Part shown: piece by piece, positions 24,529 to 34,558 of the stretch
How positions within the stretch are numbered: position 1 is the stretch's first letter
How the letters are laid out: the number at the start of each line of letters is the position of its first letter
Assembly (NCBI GenBank): GCA_012295275.1
Contig: CM022678.1
Coordinates: 7,947,316 to 8,011,315 of the forward strand
DNA length: 64,000 nt
Direction: 5' to 3'
Origin: Chrysomallon squamiferum
Taxonomy: Eukaryota > Mollusca > Gastropoda > Neomphalida > Peltospiridae
The notes under the pieces: generated by a model
Databases searched by the model: none
The model's input: the letters and a program-made list of their open reading frames with translations, nothing else
Told to the model about the DNA's origin: nothing
Program-made: the position numbers and the translations under genes

Positions 24529-24560
<32 letters not shown>
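24384..24560. repeat. (TAA)n expansion abutting a splice acceptor
   Basis: Two long TAA runs separated by CAA and AAATA interruptions. They begin about a dozen bases upstream of the catalytic-loop exon on the minus strand. Gene B has the corresponding expansion at 52,089-52,208. Confidence 0.9.
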
Positions 24561-24734
24561 GATACTACTACTACTACTAACAGTAATAAATAAATAATAA
24601 AGCAGTATAAATTTAAAATGAAATAGAACAAAATGTATGTGTTAAATATGCAAGTATTTACTTTGACAAAAATCACTATGAAAATAGTTCAAACAAGAAC
24701 AAATATTTTGTTTAACACTAAAACCATTATGCAT

Positions 24735-25505
24735 GTCACAGGATTCAGACTGCATAAACAAATTGATACTTCAATCACATCCCCTCTTTTTATTTTTACG
24801 CTATGGAATTGAAATTGTGTAACTCTAATTGTAACTACCATCACATCTGCACTTTGTTATTGTTTCTGCCAAATGTTTTATCTCCATGGCATTGCTATAA
24901 AAGGGCTGGCATTTGGTAATTAAGCAGGGAAGGAAAAGTTCAAGATGAAAGCTCAGTCAGGCAGGGAAAACCAATGTTTTTGAATGACATTGTCTTTACA
25001 GACGAGTATGGTAAGCAATTGTCAATTCTTATTTTGATAGGGTATAATGTGCAACTAACCTGTGTCAATAACATTTATTATACTAAAATTTTACTTGTTT
25101 AATCTGTCCTCTGTGCAGATTCTTATTTTGTCTTGGTTCCCCTATGACCTTTCATTAATCAAAATTATTTAAATATGTTTTATGATTGTATAATGTATTA
25201 TTATTATTATCAAGTCACCTGTGTATCATAATTAAATAATCAACATGAACCTTAACTTGTGTTTATTTCTCTAGTGGACAGACAGACTTATTGAGTTATA
25301 TAGACTGCTGTCAATTTAGCCTTTGGACTCATTGTTCGGTGACCATTAAAGCTCCTTGTTACACTAGACTGAGCCTTAATAAAACATCTGAGGTGTTTAA
25401 TGATGTGGGTCCCATGACAGACTGTGATTATGAAATTATTTTTACTTTGATTACATTGCATAACTTACTTTTTGAACCAGCATCAAACATTTCATACAGC
25501 CATAA
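24735..25505 (+). mobile_element. Insertion relative to gene B with TATA box, splice and poly(A) signals (LTR-like)
   Basis: Intron sequence matches gene B on both sides ('gaaaatagttcaaa' on the left; 'aataaaactgtatctata' on the right), but gene A has about 750 extra bases. The insert holds TATAAAAG at 24,896-24,903, a donor-like GAGTATGGTAAGC near 25,008, a 'tttatttctctag' acceptor near 25,274 and AATAAAA near 25,378. This layout suggests a solo LTR or a small transcribed insertion. Ends and target duplication were not resolved. Confidence 0.45.
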
Positions 25506-25721
25506 TTAATTATATTTGTAATTAGCTAACAAATAAAACTGTATCTATAACAAAGTTCACTGTCTGCAGCTGTATATAAAATGATAAAAAGAAACATCAA
25601 AGGTTATACACTGGTTATGAACATTTGTACTATTTTGTTTGAGGGTAGCAAAACAGCACAAGAGGTATTTTCAAATAAATAAATAAAAAAAAAAAAAAAA
25701 AAAAAATTTGAATCTTCTCAC

Positions 25722-25857
25722 CTTGCTCAAGTATTTCCATGTGAAAACAGATCTTATTCTCTTCCCTTCTAATCAGATACAACTTGGGTACATATCCTGT
25801 TTCTTTCAAATCAACCCAACAGTATGCCTCCTCATCTCTAAATACCCATAACCAAAC
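25722..25857 (-). CDS. Gene A exon with helix C and hinge
   Basis: Acceptor aatttcag, donor GTGAGA, phase 0 to 1, 45 codons. FRDEEAYCWVDL supplies a candidate helix-C glutamate; YVPKLYLIRREENKICFHME matches the beta4-beta5 strands and hinge of kinases. Very similar to gene B 52,585-52,720. Confidence 0.78.
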
Positions 25858-26236
25858 CTGAAATTTATAAAATGATTTTTACTGCAATCATGACATTAAC
25901 GAATGAAAATCACTGTGTGAATAAATGGATGGATATTAAAAAAGGAATGAATGAAGAGAACAGATGAATAAATGGATAAAATGATTAATATTAAAGGAGG
26001 AACAAATGAATGAAGGAATGAATAAAATAATAACTGATCAACAAAATCTCCATTCCACAAATTTTACCAGATGGTATGTTTATGTTTATATACAAGAAAA
26101 CATTTCCTATAAAATCAAAGTGCACAAGAGGAAATCCAATGAAAGGACTATTTTAATAGATAAAAAAACTTTTATATGCATTTTTCAATGGACAACCAGT
26201 GAAAATTAAATGCATTGTTTATATATAACAACTCAC

Positions 26237-26374
26237 TGACTTCACCATGTGTTTTGTTTTACTGCCAACATCTTCAACTACGATGATGTCCCCAGCAATG
26301 TTTCCTTTTCCAAGAATTTCACCAAGTTGTCTAAACTGTTCACCCTTCCTGTATTTTCTATTTTTTAGTGTTAT
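26237..26374 (-). CDS. Gene A exon with glycine loop and candidate ATP lysine
   Basis: Acceptor atttttacag, donor GTGAGT, phase 0 to 0, 46 codons. LGEILGKGNIAGDIIVVED fits a nucleotide-binding loop; KHMVKS places a lysine where VAIK is expected (gene B has KHAVKS). Nucleotide identity with gene B 53,079-53,216 is very high in the exon. Confidence 0.8.
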
Positions 26375-26901
26375 CTGTAAAAATAGCATCGACCATCTGA
26401 TATTCATAGTTGTAGGTTATTACCTACAAAACATCTTTTTATTATTCTATTTTAACTGTAAATATTAATTCAGTTTTCTTACAAAATGGACATCAGATAT
26501 TAAATGGTAACATTTCTACATTGTATGTGCAATTTTAATTATAAACACCCATATAACATTCTCTCTCTTGCTCTCACTCTCTCTCTCACTCACACACACA
26601 CATTCACAAACATCATTTCAAATTGGTATAATAATATCAAACATTAGGTTAATAGAATGGAGAAAAAATTCAAAATCAGAAAGTCTAGTACAACACAAGT
26701 TTTTTTTTTTTTTTAGAGTAAGCTGTAAATTTGAGTCAGGTCATATACTACATATAAAAAATAAATAAAATTAACTGCTTTTTCACCTTCATCAACTTTA
26801 TCTTATTTTCACAAAAATCATTAAAACAAGACTGAGATACACAATGTTGTTAAGCATTTTTTTGCTTTCTTTGTTGTTTTAATTTTGTATTTTTAAATTA
26901 C

Positions 26902-27115
26902 TTCTGAACCATCAAAAACAACATCAGTGGGGATATGATGTTTCAAAATCACCTTCGATGAATCAAGAACCACACCAGCAGGGCTACGGTTTTCTTTCTC
27001 ATATTCAATCATTTCCATCATCGACATTATTCTTCGGGTGATATCTTCATCTGATTTGGGTTGCTGTATAACGTCTGCTTCTGATTTGTCAACATAATAA
27101 AGTCTTGGGATTGTC
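26902..27115 (-). CDS. Gene A exon preceding the kinase-like core
   Basis: Acceptor ttttttgtttag, donor GTAATT, phase 2 to 0, 71 codons. It reads IPRLYYVDKSEADVIQQPKS near its start and VILKHHIPTDVVFDGSE at its end. Almost identical to gene B 53,775-53,988 (differences include V/L, M/K and M/L). If the donor is not used, the frame stops two codons later. Confidence 0.75.
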
Positions 27116-27301
27116 CTAAACAAAAAAATATTCTTATTCAATAATTGATCTTTCTCATGCATACTCGAACTAAATTGAACAGAAATTTATTTACACTTGG
27201 TCTGTGGTCTATAGCATTTGAAGATACATTCACTATGAAACTAAACAGTTTACAGAGAATACAAATTACAGTTTAATCAAGACACAATTAAATTAGCTTA
27301 C

Positions 27302-27332
27302 TTTTCATCCTTCGCATCTTCCTGTAAGTCAG
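27302..27332 (-). CDS. Gene A short exon (ADLQEDAKDE)
   Basis: Acceptor tattttag, donor GTAAGC, phase 1 to 2, 31 nt. It is 24 nt shorter than gene B 54,174-54,228 because an internal eight-codon segment is absent; the ends match. Confidence 0.65.
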
Positions 27333-27479
27333 CTAAAATAAACAATTTGTATACTGTAAACAGTCAAATCACATTACAAATTACAAAATTTACTGTAATC
27401 AACCAGAAATCATTATTATTACTTGTATGAATTTAAAAAATAATAATAAAAATAAAGAATGTGGGAATATATATATATA

Positions 27480-27482
<3 letters not shown>

Positions 27483-27524
<42 letters not shown>
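27483..27524. repeat. (GT)n microsatellite in a gene A intron
   Basis: About 21 units flanked by TA repeats. Confidence 0.95.
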
Positions 27525-27526
<2 letters not shown>

Positions 27527-27699
27527 ATATATATTATATTTATATATATATATACATCAAAAATCTAAAAGTATTCTGTACAATTATAAATTGTGAGATC
27601 TCAAACAAGTATAAAGGGTTTCTGTCAGGATAACAATTCTTCAGTGTGTCAAATCATCCAAACAGTTAAATACAGTTTAAGTACACTTTAAAAAAACAC

Positions 27700-27759
27700 C
27701 AGCTAAATCATTGTGTCGTTTTTCTGGTGACAGCTGAGCATACTTGGAAGGAATTTCAA
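27700..27759 (-). CDS. Gene A exon (VEIPSKYAQLSPEKR)
   Basis: Acceptor ttgtatag, weak donor GTGTTT, phase 1 to 1, 60 nt. Matches the pattern of gene B exon 54,683-54,769 (EFLSKIEQLSPQTQRR), with the shared core SK-x-x-QLSP-x-x-R. Confidence 0.6.
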
Positions 27760-28033
27760 CTATACAAAAAAGAAACAAATTACAGATATAGTACAAGATG
27801 TTGCTTTGAACAATGTGTGTGTCTGTGTGATTATGTGTGAATTACAAATAATTTACAAAGTAAAAATAGTTATTCCCAAAAAGCTATATATTTTGGTCAG
27901 TGCCACAAATTATAAAAACTGACTTAGTAGTAGTAATGTGTTGCCACTATTTATAGTGATAGTGTGATGACTACTATATATATATTATCTGTTACACAAA
28001 ACTGTGTGTTTAAATTTACTCTAGAATACATAC

Positions 28034-28088
28034 CATCATATCTGGATTTTCTTTTCTTATTCAGATAAACATCTGAATTTTCTTGAAC
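28034..28088 (-). CDS. Gene A cassette exon, type 1 (VQENSDV), phase 0 to 1
   Basis: Acceptor atttacag, donor GTATGT, 18 codons plus one base (VQENSDVYLNKKRKSRYD). Basic and hydrophilic. First member of the type-1 family, counted from the kinase side; others are at 29,683, 30,903 and 32,821. Confidence 0.65.
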
Positions 28089-28834
28089 CTGTAAATAAAT
28101 TTATCTAAATAGGTAAACTAACCAAATACAAACGATTTATAAAAACAATATTTCTGGAACAGCATTTCAAATTTTTCAAAATTAATACAGTCTGAATAAA
28201 CAATTATTTACAAATGTTTTTGTTATTTAAGGTTGACTTTAAAAATAAAATAAAATTTAATCAAATAAAAAATAAATTGTAAACATTTCAGTTATTAAAG
28301 ATCTTGAAAAAATTATAAAAATATTGTTTTACTAACACAGTATTGTAGCAATATTGTTTAATTAACCCATTATAGCAATACTGTTTTATTAACCCAGTGT
28401 TATAGCAATATTGTTTTATTAACCCAGTATTATAATGAAATTGAAACATTACAATGTTTCAGATGGAATTTGTTTCGAATTTTAATGTAAATACTTCTCC
28501 ACTCGTTTCCAGTAAATGTGTTAATTATTTGCATCTGAAATTAACATCTGTATTTGTGCGTGTCTGTCTGTTTGTCTTTGGTTATGTTTTTATGTCTGTC
28601 TCTATGTATTTGTATTTATGGTTTGTGTATGTGTGAGAAAGAGAAAGACAGAGTGGAAGAAAGAAAATGTAAGGGGTGTGGGGGACAAAGAGTGAGGAGG
28701 GGGATGTGTATGTATGTGTCTGTGTCTACATATATGTGTGTATGTCTGCATGCGTGTATTTGAGTGTTCATGTGCATGCACAAGTGTGTGTTTCAGTAAT
28801 ATTTTAAAATAGTATTTACAGAAAAGAAACGTAC

Positions 28835-28893
28835 AGTATCAGACTGAGAGGTGTTAGATGACATTCCACTGCTCAGCACATTGTTCACCGGCT
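28835..28893 (-). CDS. Gene A cassette exon, type 2 (EPVNNVLSSGMSS), phase 1 to 0
   Basis: Acceptor aattttcag, donor GTACGT, 59 nt (EPVNNVLSSGMSSNTSQSDT after joining). Ser/Asn-rich. One of four near-identical copies (30,052, 31,985, 33,953). Confidence 0.65.
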
Positions 28894-29682
28894 CTGAAAA
28901 TTAAACATTTGTTAACAACCATGTAACAAACAGAATAGGAGAAAAAAAACTTGTCCAATTCAGCCCTAAAACAACATCAAAATATTACATTCATTAAGAA
29001 AAGATTACAAAATCCATGTGTTCTATTTAACTCTGGTTTCAGTCAGATCTGCAAATTTTGACTCTGTCCTGTGAAAGGTGAAGTAACCTAAATTTCTTTT
29101 ACTTCTGAGTGAGCAAAAATGACTTTTTTTAGTCTCTAGCATTTTTATGATCCATGAAATAGAACCAGACTGAAGGAAAAAAACTAATTTATTCAAATTT
29201 ATTACTACAGATGAACCTGATACTTTTCTTCTTCTTTTTATTACTACATTAACAAAATCAGCCCTAAAACAACCAGTAAATTAACCTTCTGTGTCAAGTA
29301 AAAATCATTTGGTCCATTATAAATACTAAGTTTAATTATCAGACATAACCCAAACTTTCATGCAGCGGTTTGTAGAGTTTCAGCTCAGTCTTTTGAAAAC
29401 AAGTTCAAAATGGTCATTTAAGATTTAAATCAGCAATTAAAAGCAAAAGAAGTAGCTTTGAACATTACGTGTGAATTTAAAATAATTTACGAAAGTAAAA
29501 ATAGTTATTCGAAAAAAGCTATGTATTTTGGTCAGTGCCACAAATTTTAAAAACTGACTTTGTAGTAGTAATGTGTTGACACTATTTATAGTGATAGTGT
29601 GATGAATACTATATATATATATATATATATATTATCTGTTACACAAAAGTGTGTGTGTTTAAATTTACTCTAGAATACATAC

Positions 29683-29746
29683 CAGCCTCAACAACATTTC
29701 TGAATCTTTGACACCTTTTGAGAGGAACTTCTGACTTCTCTTCAGC
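29683..29746 (-). CDS. Gene A cassette exon, type 1 (AEEKSEVPLKR), phase 0 to 1
   Basis: Acceptor ttatctacag, donor GTATGT, 64 nt (AEEKSEVPLKRCQRFRNV, VEA). The exon is identical to the copy at 30,903-30,966. Confidence 0.65.
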
Positions 29747-30051
29747 CTGTAGATAAATTTATCTAAATAAGGAAACTGACCAAATATAAACCATTTATAA
29801 AAACAATATTTCTGAATTAGGATTTGAAAGTCTTCAAAATTAATTCTGAATAAACAACTCTTTACAAATGTTTTTGTTATTTAAGGTTGACGTTAAAAGT
29901 AAAATAAAATTTAATAAAATAATAAATAAATAAATTACAAACATTTCAGTTATTAAAGATAACTGTATGCATGTATTTGAGTATAGCTGTGCATGCACAA
30001 GTGTGTGTTTCAGTAATATTTTAAAATAATATTTACAGAAAAGAAACATAC

Positions 30052-30110
30052 AGTATCAGACTGAGAGGTGTTAGATGACATTCCACTGCTCAGCACATTG
30101 TTCGCCGGCT
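30052..30110 (-). CDS. Gene A cassette exon, type 2 (EPANNVLSSGMSS)
   Basis: Acceptor aattttcag, donor GTATGT, phase 1 to 0, 59 nt. Differs from the 28,835 copy by a Val-to-Ala change and few silent bases. Confidence 0.65.
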
Positions 30111-30902
30111 CTGAAAATTAAACATTTGTTATTATACACCAACAACCATGTAACAAACAGAATAGGAGAACAAAAACTTGTCCAATTCAACCCTCCAAAA
30201 CAACATCAAAATATTACATTCATTAAGAAAAGATTACAAAATCTATCTGTTCTATTTAACTCTGGTTTCAGTCAGATGTGCAAATTTTGACTCTGTCCTG
30301 TGAAAGGTGAAGTAACCTAAATTTCTTTTACGTCTGAGTGAGCAAAAATGACTTTTTTTAGTCTCTAGCATTTTTATGATCCATGAAATAGAACCAGACT
30401 GAAGGAAAAAAACTAATTTATTCAAATTTATTACTACAGATGAACCTGACACTTTTCTTCTTCTTTTTATTACTACATTAACAAAATCAGCCCTAAAACA
30501 ACCAGTAAATTAACCTTCTGTGTCAAGTAAAAATCATTTGGTCCATTATAAATACTAAGTTTAATTACCAAACTTTCATGTAGCGGTTTGTAGAGTTTCA
30601 GCTCAGTCTTTTGAAAACAAGTTCAAAATGGTCATTTAAGATTTAAATCAGCAATTAAAAGCAAAAGAAGTAGCTTTGAACATTACGTGTGAATTTAAAA
30701 TAATTTACGAAAGTAAAAATAGTTATTCGAAAAAAGCTATGTATTTTGGTCAGTGCCACAAATTTTAAAAACTGACTTTGTAGTAGTAATGTGTTGACAC
30801 TATTTATAGTGATATTGTGATGAATACTATATATATATATATATATATATATTATCTGTTACACAAAAGTGTGTGTGTTTAAATTTACTCTAGAATACAT
30901 AC

Positions 30903-30966
30903 CAGCCTCAACAACATTTCTGAATCTTTGACACCTTTTGAGAGGAACTTCTGACTTCTCTTCAGC
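30903..30966 (-). CDS. Gene A cassette exon, type 1 (AEEKSEVPLKR), second copy
   Basis: Same 64 nt and same splice sites as 29,683-29,746, at an offset of 1,220 bases. Marks a recent tandem duplication together with its introns. Confidence 0.65.
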
Positions 30967-31308
30967 CTGTAGATAAATTTATCTAAATAAGGAAACTGAC
31001 CAAATACAAACCATTTATAAAAACAATATTTCTGAATTAGGATTTGAAAGTCTTCAAAATTAATTCTGAATAAACAACTCTTTACAAATGTTTTTGTTAT
31101 TTAAGGTTGACGTTAAAAGTAAAATAAAATTTAATAAATATAAAATAAATAAATTACAAACATTTCAGTTATTAAAGATGTGAAAAAATTATAAAAAGAT
31201 CATTTTACTAACACAATATTGTTTTATTAACCCAGTGTTATAGAAATAGTGTTTTATTAACCCAAAATAAGATTAATAAAAACAATATTAAACTATAAAA
31301 ATTCTTAC

Positions 31309-31518
31309 AGCAGGAGCAGCAATTACTTCATTTCTCTTTGACAACACTTGATTATTTGCAGATGATGATGCAGACTGTCCCCCTTTGTTATGAGCAACAG
31401 CATCATTGTTGGCAACAACATTTACACTGGTCCCTGGCAAATCTGTTGGGCTTTCCGCAGTTCTAGGTTCTTGTCCTGTGTCTGTGGTCTCAGTCTGTCC
31501 TGAAACTGCTCCCTCAGA
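31309..31518 (-). CDS. Gene A cassette exon, type 3 long (SEGAVSG), 70 residues
   Basis: Acceptor ttgtttcag, donor GTAAGA, phase 0 to 0. Begins SEGAVSGQTETTDTGQEPRT and is rich in Ser, Thr, Asn, Ala and Gly; predicted disordered. A shortened copy is at 33,285. Confidence 0.65.
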
Positions 31519-31984
31519 CTGAAACAACAACAACAGCAGTAATAATAATAATAAAGAAAAAATAAAAATAAAATAAGCTTTTAATGAAATTGAAACATGA
31601 CAATGTTTCAGATGGAATTTGTTTTGAATTTTAATGTAAATACTTCTCCACTCGTTTCCAGTAAATGTGTTAATTATTTGCATCTGAAATTAACATCTGT
31701 ATTTGTGCGTGTCTGTCTGTGTGTCTTTGGTTATGTTTTTATGCCGGTCTCTATGTATTTGTATTTATGGTTTGTGTATGTGTGAGAAAGAGAAAGACAG
31801 AGTGGAAGAAAGAAAATGTAAGGTGTGTGGGGGGACAAAGAGTGAGGAGGAGGATGTGTATGTATGTGTCTGTGTCTACATATATGTGTGTATGTCTGCA
31901 TGCATGTATTTGAGTGTTCATGTGCATGCACAAGTGTGTGTTTCAGTAATATTTTAAAATAATATTTACAGAAAAGAAACATAC

Positions 31985-32043
31985 AGGATCAGATTGAGAG
32001 GTGTTAGATGACATTCCACTGCTCAGCACATTGTTCACCGGCT
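31985..32043 (-). CDS. Gene A cassette exon, type 2 (EPVNNVLSSGMSS)
   Basis: Acceptor aattttcag, donor GTATGT, phase 1 to 0, 59 nt, ending SNTSQSDP. Located 1,933 bases from the 30,052 copy. Confidence 0.65.
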
Positions 32044-32820
32044 CTGAAAATTAAACATTTGTTATTATACACCAACAACCATGTAACAAACAGAATAGGA
32101 GAAAAAAAACTTGTCCAATTCAACCCCTCAAAACAACATCAAAATATTACATTCATTAAGAAAAGATTACAAAATCCATGTGTTCTGTTTAACTCTGGTT
32201 TCAGTCAGATATGCAAATTTTGACTCTGTCCTGTGAAAGGTGAAGTAACCTAAATTTCTTTTACTTCTGAGTGAGCAAAAATGATTTTTTTTATTCTCTA
32301 GCATTTTTATGATCCATGAAACAGAACCAGACTGAAGGAAAAAAACTAATTTATTCAAATTTATTACTACAGATGAACCTGATACTTTTCTTCGTCTTTT
32401 TATTACTACATTAACAAAATCAGCCCTAAAACAACCAGTATATTAACCTTCTATGTGAAGTAAAAATCATTTGGTCCATTATAAATACTAAGTTTAATTA
32501 TCAGACATAACCCAAACTTTCATGCAGCGGTTTGTAGAGTTTCAGCTCAGTCTTTTGAAAACAAGTTCAAAATGGTCATTTAAGATTTAAATCAGCAATT
32601 AAAAGCAAAAGAAGTAGCTTTGAACATTACGTGTGAATTTAAAATAATTTACCAAAGTAAAAATAGTTATTCCCAAAAAGCTATGTATTTTGGTCAGTGC
32701 CACAAATTATAAAAACTGACTTAGTAGTAGTAATGTGTTGCCATTATTGATAGTAATACTATATATATATATTATCTGTTATACAAAAGTGTGTGTTTAA
32801 ATTTACTCTAGAATACATAC

Positions 32821-32884
32821 CAGATTCAATGACATCTTTGATTGTTTGAGAGCCACTGGGAGGAACGTCTAAATTGTCTTCAAC
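32821..32884 (-). CDS. Gene A cassette exon, type 1 (VEDNLDVPPSG)
   Basis: Acceptor atttacag, donor GTATGT, phase 0 to 1, 64 nt (VEDNLDVPPSGSQTIKDV, IES). More diverged from the AEEK copies, but same length, phase and splice context. Confidence 0.65.
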
Positions 32885-33284
32885 CTGTAAATAAATTTAT
32901 CTAAATAAGTAAACTGACCAAATACAAACCATTTATAAAAACAATATTTCTGGAATAGGATTATAAATTTTTCAAAATTAATACAGTCTGAATACAATCT
33001 GAATAAACAATTCTTTACAAATGTTTTTGTTATTTAAGGTTGACTTTAAAAATAAAATAATAATTTAATAAAATAAAAAATAAATAAATTATAAACATTT
33101 CAGTTATTAAAGATGTGAAAAAATTATACAAATATTGTTTTACTAACACAATATTGTAACAATATTGTTTAATTAACCCAGTATTATAGCAATATTTTTT
33201 TATTAACTCAGTGTTATAACAATATTGTTTTATTAACCCAAAATAAGATTAATAAAAAAAATATTCAACTATACAAATTCTTAC

Positions 33285-33386
33285 AACATTTGCACTGGTC
33301 CCTGGCAAATCTGTTGGGCTTTCCGCAGTTCTAGGTTCTTGTCCTGTGTCTGTGGGCTCAGGCTGACCTGAAACTGCTCCCTCAGA
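33285..33386 (-). CDS. Gene A cassette exon, type 3 short (SEGAVSG), 34 residues
   Basis: Acceptor ttgtttcag, donor GTAAGA, phase 0 to 0. Matches the first 34 residues of the 31,309 exon. Its donor falls where the long copy reads on (AATGTTGTTGCC), consistent with a 108-nt internal loss of the 3' part. Confidence 0.65.
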
Positions 33387-33388
33387 CT

Positions 33389-33510
33389 GAAACAACAACC
33401 ACAGCAGGAACGATGTTAACAGCAGCAGGAACGATGTTAACAGCAGCAGGAACGATGTTAACAGCAGCAGGAACAATGTTAACAGCAGCAGGAACGATGT
33501 TAATAGCAAC
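33389..33510. repeat. 21-bp minisatellite against a splice acceptor
   Basis: About five units of 'aacgatgttaacagcagcag' plus g, directly upstream (minus strand) of the short type-3 exon. The 31.5-kb copy has only a short CAA/CAG run at the same place. Confidence 0.85.
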
Positions 33511-33952
33511 AAGAACAACTGTAATAATAATAATAAAGAAAAAATAAAAACAAAATAAGCTTTGAATGAAACTGAAACATTACAATATTTCAGATGGAAT
33601 TTTAATGTAAATAATTCTCCACTCTTTTCCAGTAAATGTGCTAATTATTTGCATCTGAAATTAACATCTGTATTTGTGCGTGTATGTCTGTTTGTCTTTG
33701 GTTATGTTTTTATGTCTGTCTCTATGTATTTGTATTTATGGTTTGTGTATGTGTGAGAAAGAGAAAGACAGAGTGGAAGAAAGAAAATGCAAGGTGTGTG
33801 GGGGACAAAGAGTGAGGAGGGGGATGTGTATGTATGTGTCTGTGTCTATATATGTGTGTATGTCTGCATGCATGTATTTGAGTGTTCATGTGCATGCACA
33901 AGTGTGTGTTTCAGTAATATATTAAAATAATATTTACAGAAAAGAAACATAC

Positions 33953-34011
33953 AGGATCAGACTGAGAAAGGTTAGACGACATTCCACTGCTCAGTATATT
34001 GTTCGTCAGCT
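33953..34011 (-). CDS. Gene A cassette exon, type 2, and possible start codon
   Basis: Acceptor aaatttcag, donor GTATGT, 59 nt (ELTNNILSSGMSSNLSQSDP). No further upstream exon was found before the transposon. Translation could start at the internal ATG (33,980-33,982; MSSNLSQSDP), which gives an uninterrupted 631-codon frame to the exon at 22,249. If more exons lie upstream, the start is elsewhere. Confidence 0.5.
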
Positions 34012-34554
34012 CTGAAATTTAAACATTTTTTTATTAAACACCAACAATCATATAACAAACAGAATTGGAGAAAAAAACTTGTCCAAAGTCCACCCCACAA
34101 AACAACATCAAAATATTACATTCATTAAAAAAAGATTACAAAATATGTATGTTCTGTTTAACTGTGGTTTCAGTCAGATGTGCAAATTTTGACTCTGTCC
34201 TGTGAAAGGTGAAGTAACCTAAATTTCTTGTACTTCTGAGTGAGCAAAAATGATTTTTTTTATTCTCTAGCATTTTTATGATCCATGAAATAGAACCAGA
34301 CTGAGACTGAAGGAAAAAAACAAATTTATAAAAATGTATTACTACAAATGAACCTGACACTTTTCTTCTTCTTTATTTTTTACTACATTAACAAAATTGG
34401 CAATTTCATTTAATTCAGTAACTTTGTTGCTGTTGATGGTTGAAAGGTAATTTAGAAAAACAACAACACCAACTAACAAAACAACTTAACAACATTGTCC
34501 ATTTCAGTTTTGTTTTAATGATTTTGTGAAAATAAGATGAAGTTGATGAAATAA

Positions 34555-34558
34555 TTTA
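34555..34558. repeat. Left target-site duplication TTTA
   Basis: Matches TTTA at 37,271-37,274 immediately outside the other end of the inverted-repeat element. Four AT bases could match by chance. Confidence 0.5.

Larger units (their letters stand above)
21266..34011 (-). other. Gene A: kinase-like multi-exon gene (summary entry)
   Basis: Twenty exons joined by matching phases: four cassette types at the 5' end, a short linker, a kinase-like core, a helical exon and a 63-nt repeated exon. Core motifs in order are GKGNIAG, MVK, a helix-C Glu candidate, HGDLHEGN and IDFG. The core is short: about 30 residues after DFG reach a subdomain-IX-like helix, and APE is absent. The superfamily placement (protein-kinase-like fold) rests on motif order and spacing. 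Whether it phosphorylates proteins or small molecules, or is inactive, is unknown. No signal peptide or membrane segment is visible. The 3' end and stop are uncertain because the repeat array runs into the gap. Confidence 0.7.
28440..34110 (-). repeat. Tandem segmental duplication within gene A (units of about 1.2 and 1.95 kb)
   Basis: Type-2 exons recur at offsets of 1,217, 1,933 and 1,968 bases with their introns. The block with 'gtgtctgtctgtttgtcttt' and 'aaagagtgaggagg' occurs at 28.45-28.80, 31.60-31.96 and 33.58-33.95 kb. The block 'ttgtagagtttcagctcagt' occurs near 29.37, 30.59 and 32.53 kb. Repeated open frames of about 60-85 residues in these introns are shared repeats, not genes. 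Confidence 0.9.

Noticed and set aside
24266-24676. Asn-, Ile-, Leu- and Tyr-rich frames
   Set aside because: Translations of the TAA microsatellite.
28454-28763. Repeated about 60-85-codon frames (MCVSVCLSLVMFL-type) in gene A introns, also near 31.7 and 33.7 kb
   Set aside because: They lie in duplicated intron sequence with TG/TA-rich composition and no splice logic.
29840-30452. Short minus and + frames in duplicated introns (for example MTFHCSAHCSPALKIKHLLL)
   Set aside because: They overlap type-2 cassette exons in the wrong frame or strand and are repeated only because the DNA is duplicated.
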